Shown here one piece after another: positions 12,452-14,699 of a stretch of 14,699 nucleotides of DNA. Under the pieces are notes generated by a model. That model saw only the letters and a program-made list of their open reading frames with translations, ran no database searches and was not told the DNA's origin. The DNA is from CAZIOH01 sp964540815 (GTDB lineage: Bacteria; Myxococcota_A; Polyangia; Fen-1088). Where the stretch lies: contig CAZIOH010000127.1 of assembly GCA_964540815.1 (NCBI GenBank), positions 1-14,699 of the forward strand, in the 5' to 3' direction. The position numbers were made by a program, and so were the translations under genes. Within the stretch, counting starts at the first letter, position 1. The number at the start of each line of letters is the position of its first letter.

Positions 12452-12645
12452 ATGCTGCTCGCACGAAACGAAGGAAGAGCGGATCGAGCAATTCGCATCG
12501 CCGCTGGGGTCGTCCTCCTGTCACTCACCGTCATCGGACCGCGAACACCTTGGGCCTGCTCGGCTTGATTCCCCTGCTGACGGGGATCGTCGGGTTTTGC
12601 CCGCTCTATCGCAGCGTCGGTGTGAAGACCTGCCAGCGTCCATGA
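12452..12645 (+). pseudogene. DUF2892 (YgaP-like) small membrane protein, disrupted by a frameshift
   Basis: From ATG 12452 (GGAAGGA at 12436-12442, 9-base spacer) the frame reads MLLARNEGRADRAIRIAAG then VVLLSLTVIGPRTPW, and stops at TGA 12566-12568 after ACSA. The next frame, picked up at 12553, continues GLLGLIPLLTGIVGFCPLY and RSVGVKTCQRP, ending at 12645. Joined, the two give a 64-residue protein with the full DUF2892 pattern: an N-terminal DRxIRIxxG, two membrane segments and the terminal GFCPLYxxxGxxTC. The break lies in the GGG of CCTTGGGCC (12552-12554); one missing G (GGGG to GGG) explains it. DUF2892 domains occur alone or fused to rhodanese, matching the sulfur-linked genes nearby. 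Either a recent inactivating deletion or a sequencing error. Confidence 0.85.
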
Positions 12646-12747
12646 CCAGTTGGCAATCGGCCAAGTTTGCTGCATCGTCGCTGCTCTTGTGCGACCAGGG
12701 ACGCCCGACCTCCAGTTGCAGGGGGTCGCGTGGTGGGCGTGCGTCCG
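12646..12747. other. intergenic region between convergent DUF2892 and ATPase genes
   Basis: About 100 bases between two convergent stop codons. I see no strong hairpin, T-run or RNA gene in it. Confidence 0.4.
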
Positions 12748-14699
12748 CTAAGCGACCGCGTCGGGCACGCGCCACCTGATCATCACGACCTTCACAGCAT
12801 CGTTCACGACCAAGCACGAGACGACGGCGTAGACGAAGACCACCAGGGTCTGCGACCACGGCAGCGGCTGGAGTCCTGGAAGGCCCACGCGGGTCATCAT
12901 GGTGCCGATCCCAGCATCCGCCAAGAGGGCGCCGATGAGGGACCTGCTGGGCATCGTCGACCAGAACGCGCGCCGTTCGCGCGCGGACACCACCGAGAAC
13001 ACCGCGAAGTAGAGCAGGAGCAGAAAGCTGAAGGTGTAGAGTGAGCCGTTGTCGCTCGCCAATCCGAAGCGCGACCAGCCGATCCTCAGCAGGAAGAGCG
13101 CCTCCGCGACCATCGCGATGCCCAAGCTCACCGACACCGCGATGAAGCCCCCGATGTTCCATGTCTCGGGTTTCTTGGACGGCCGTACGTGGTCGGTGGC
13201 CAGCGTGATCTTTGCGAAGTCTGTCAGGAAGGTCAGCAGCAGCATCGCAAGGGCTGAGATGACGAACTTGCCGGTCACCAGGTAGGCCATGGCCACGAAC
13301 GCCGACTTCAGGATGGTCCGGCTGATCTTGTTGATGATCCAGGTCAGGATGCGCTGGTAGATCGTCCGCCCCTGCTCGACCAGCGCGACGATGTTTGTCA
13401 GCCCTGGTTCGGTCAGGACGACGCTCGCGGCGCCTTTGGCCACGTCGGTCGCCGTGCTGACGGCGATGCCGACTTCGGCCTGGCGAAGCGCGGGCGCATC
13501 GTTGACCCCGTCGCCCGTCATCCCCGTCACGTGTCCGGCGTCCTGCAGGTGCTTCACCACGATGTACTTGTCCTCGGGGAAGACCTCGGCGAAGCCGTCG
13601 GCGCCAGCGAAGAGGTCAACCGCCTTGCTGGCCGTTTGCCCGTTGGCCGCCTTCAGGTCCGCCATGCGGCGGATGTTCAGCAGCCCGACGCCGCCCGCGA
13701 TGTCACTGGCGACGGCCAGAGCGTCACCGGTCAGCATCTTCACCGCCACGCCATGGTCACGAAGTGTGGAGATGAGCTGCCTTGCGTCGGGGCGCGGCGG
13801 ATCGTACAGAGACACCAGCCCGACCAAGACGGGGACGCCGGTCTCGGGGCCGCGAGCCACCGCCAGCGTTCGATAGCCCTTCGCCGCTGACGCGGCAACG
13901 CTCGCCTCGAGCGCCGTGATCGCCGAAGGCTGGAGGCCGCAGGCCTCGGCGATGGTGCGCACCGCCCCCTTCATCACGCGCACCCGCCTCCCGCTCTGCT
14001 CGACCACCGCCTCCGTTCGCCGGTTCTTGGCATCGAACGGAGCGAAGGAGATGGATACGACCTTGGGAACGGCGTCGAAGATATGTCGCTCCTTCGCGGC
14101 AGCGAGAAACGCGACGTCAATTGGATCTTGGTTTGCTTCCTGCGACGCGAGCGCTCCGGCGAACAAGACGTCGGCTTCCGTCGCGTGCCCCTCGGGGATG
14201 ACGCCGGTGACGGCGAGCTGGTTCATCGTGATGGTGCCGGTCTTGTCCACGCAGAGCACGTCCATCGTCGCGGCATCCTCCGCGGCGCTGAGACGGGTGA
14301 CCAACACGCCGCGTTTTGCCAGCTCCTTCGACCCGACGGCCATGCTGACCGTGAACATCACGGGGAGGGCCACAGGCACCGCGCTCATCAGGAGGACCAG
14401 CATCAGGGGGATCATTTCCAGCAGAGACACCCCTCGGACCAGAGAGAGGCACCGACCATGACCAGTAGCCCGCCCACGATGGCGAACAGCCACCGAACGA
14501 CCTCGCTCACAACCGCCTCGATGTGGAGTTTTGGTCTTGCCAGCTGCACCAGCTCCGTGGTTCGGCCGAAGTAGGTCTTGGCCCCCGTCAGCATGACCAC
14601 GCCGTTGCCCTCCCCTCGGCGAACGATGGATCCAGAGGAGAGCACGCCGCCCGGTGCCTTGTCGGCGTCCTTCGATTCGCCGGTGAGCGCCGACTGGTC
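12748..14699 (-). pseudogene. P3A-type P-type ATPase (proton pump-like), frameshifted and cut by the window edge
   Basis: The N-terminal part lies right of the window. From 14699 leftward the first frame reads DQSALTGES (A-domain TGES motif) ... YFGRTTELVQLARPKLHIEA ... VVRWLFAIVGGLLVMVGAS, and ends at a stop at 14412. The adjacent frame continues LVRGVSLLEMIPLMLVLLMS, PVALPVMF (M4), CVDKTGTITMN (phosphorylated Asp), MKGA, MLTGDALAVA, TGMTGDGVNDAPAL and membrane segments M5-M10 to TAG 12748. The Asp in M6 (FLTDFAKIT), matching the proton-binding Asp of plant H+-ATPases, and DHVRPSKKPETW support the P3A class. The switch point lies in an AGAGAGAG run (14441-14448); one lost base or one extra dinucleotide explains it. 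All other catalytic motifs are intact, so recent decay or sequencing error is likely. Confidence 0.88.
14441..14448. repeat. AG dinucleotide run at the ATPase frameshift
   Basis: Four AG units (CT on the coding strand). Removing one unit joins the two ATPase frames as VGASLVRGVSLLEM with no other change, so slippage here is a simple explanation. A one-base loss nearby would also restore the frame. Confidence 0.6.

Noticed and set aside
12545..12560. Programmed -1 frameshift in the DUF2892 gene
   Set aside because: CCTTGGGCC is not an X-XXY-YYZ slippery heptamer in the right frame, and such small DUF2892 genes are normally uninterrupted.
12214..12675. 153-codon - strand frame across the DUF2892 region
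   Set aside because: Antisense to the DUF2892 gene and lacking motif or ribosome binding site; the + strand reading matches a known family after one base correction.
1..14699. tRNA, rRNA, insertion sequence or attachment site
   Set aside because: I found no cloverleaf, rRNA segment, transposase reading or flanking terminal repeats on either strand.

Overview
This is a high-GC window (clearly above 60% G+C, with strong G/C preference at third codon positions) from a Gram-negative bacterium. The Gram-negative call rests on two RND-type pumps, a periplasmic adaptor and lipoprotein or exported proteins. The style (ECF sigma factor carrying a C-terminal zinc finger, abundant lipoproteins) is compatible with Myxococcota/Deltaproteobacteria or a similar environmental lineage, but the sequence alone does not fix the taxon. 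A run of exactly 100 N and two apparent single-site frameshifts show that this is a draft scaffold, so some oddities may be assembly or sequencing errors.

Left block (1-3068, + strand): the 3' end of an RND pump gene is followed by a lipoprotein gene, a UspA-type stress protein gene and two adjacent SPFH/prohibitin-like genes with N-terminal signal or anchor segments. All four junctions are 4-base ATGA/GTGA overlaps, so the five genes form one translationally coupled unit. Next block (3195-4668, + strand): an ECF sigma factor with a built-in zinc-binding anti-sigma-like domain, a thioredoxin (WCGPC) with a near-perfect ribosome binding site, and a 60-residue Cys-rich small protein whose start codon overlaps the thioredoxin stop.

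Middle block (4690-7001, - strand): a possible 63-residue protein, a CoA-disulfide (persulfide) reductase fused to a rhodanese domain, and a 55-residue DUF6132-type membrane protein. A 500-base divergent intergenic region (7002-7501) carrying a short tandem repeat separates these from a second RND system on the + strand: a membrane-fusion protein (7502-8716) and its pump (8713-11682, interrupted by the N gap). No outer-membrane factor is present.

Right block (11846-14699): a secreted Met/Gly-rich protein (- strand), a frameshifted DUF2892 (YgaP-like) membrane protein gene (+ strand), and a P3A-type (proton pump-like) P-type ATPase (- strand) that is frameshifted and runs off the right edge.

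Taken together the window reads as a stress-defence island: envelope efflux, membrane-scaffold proteins, thiol redox control, reactive-sulfur handling (CoADR-rhodanese, DUF6132, DUF2892), metal-binding candidates and ion pumping. The least familiar parts are the pump-lipoprotein-Usp-SPFH pair operon and the sigma/zinc-finger, thioredoxin and Cys-rich mini-protein module.
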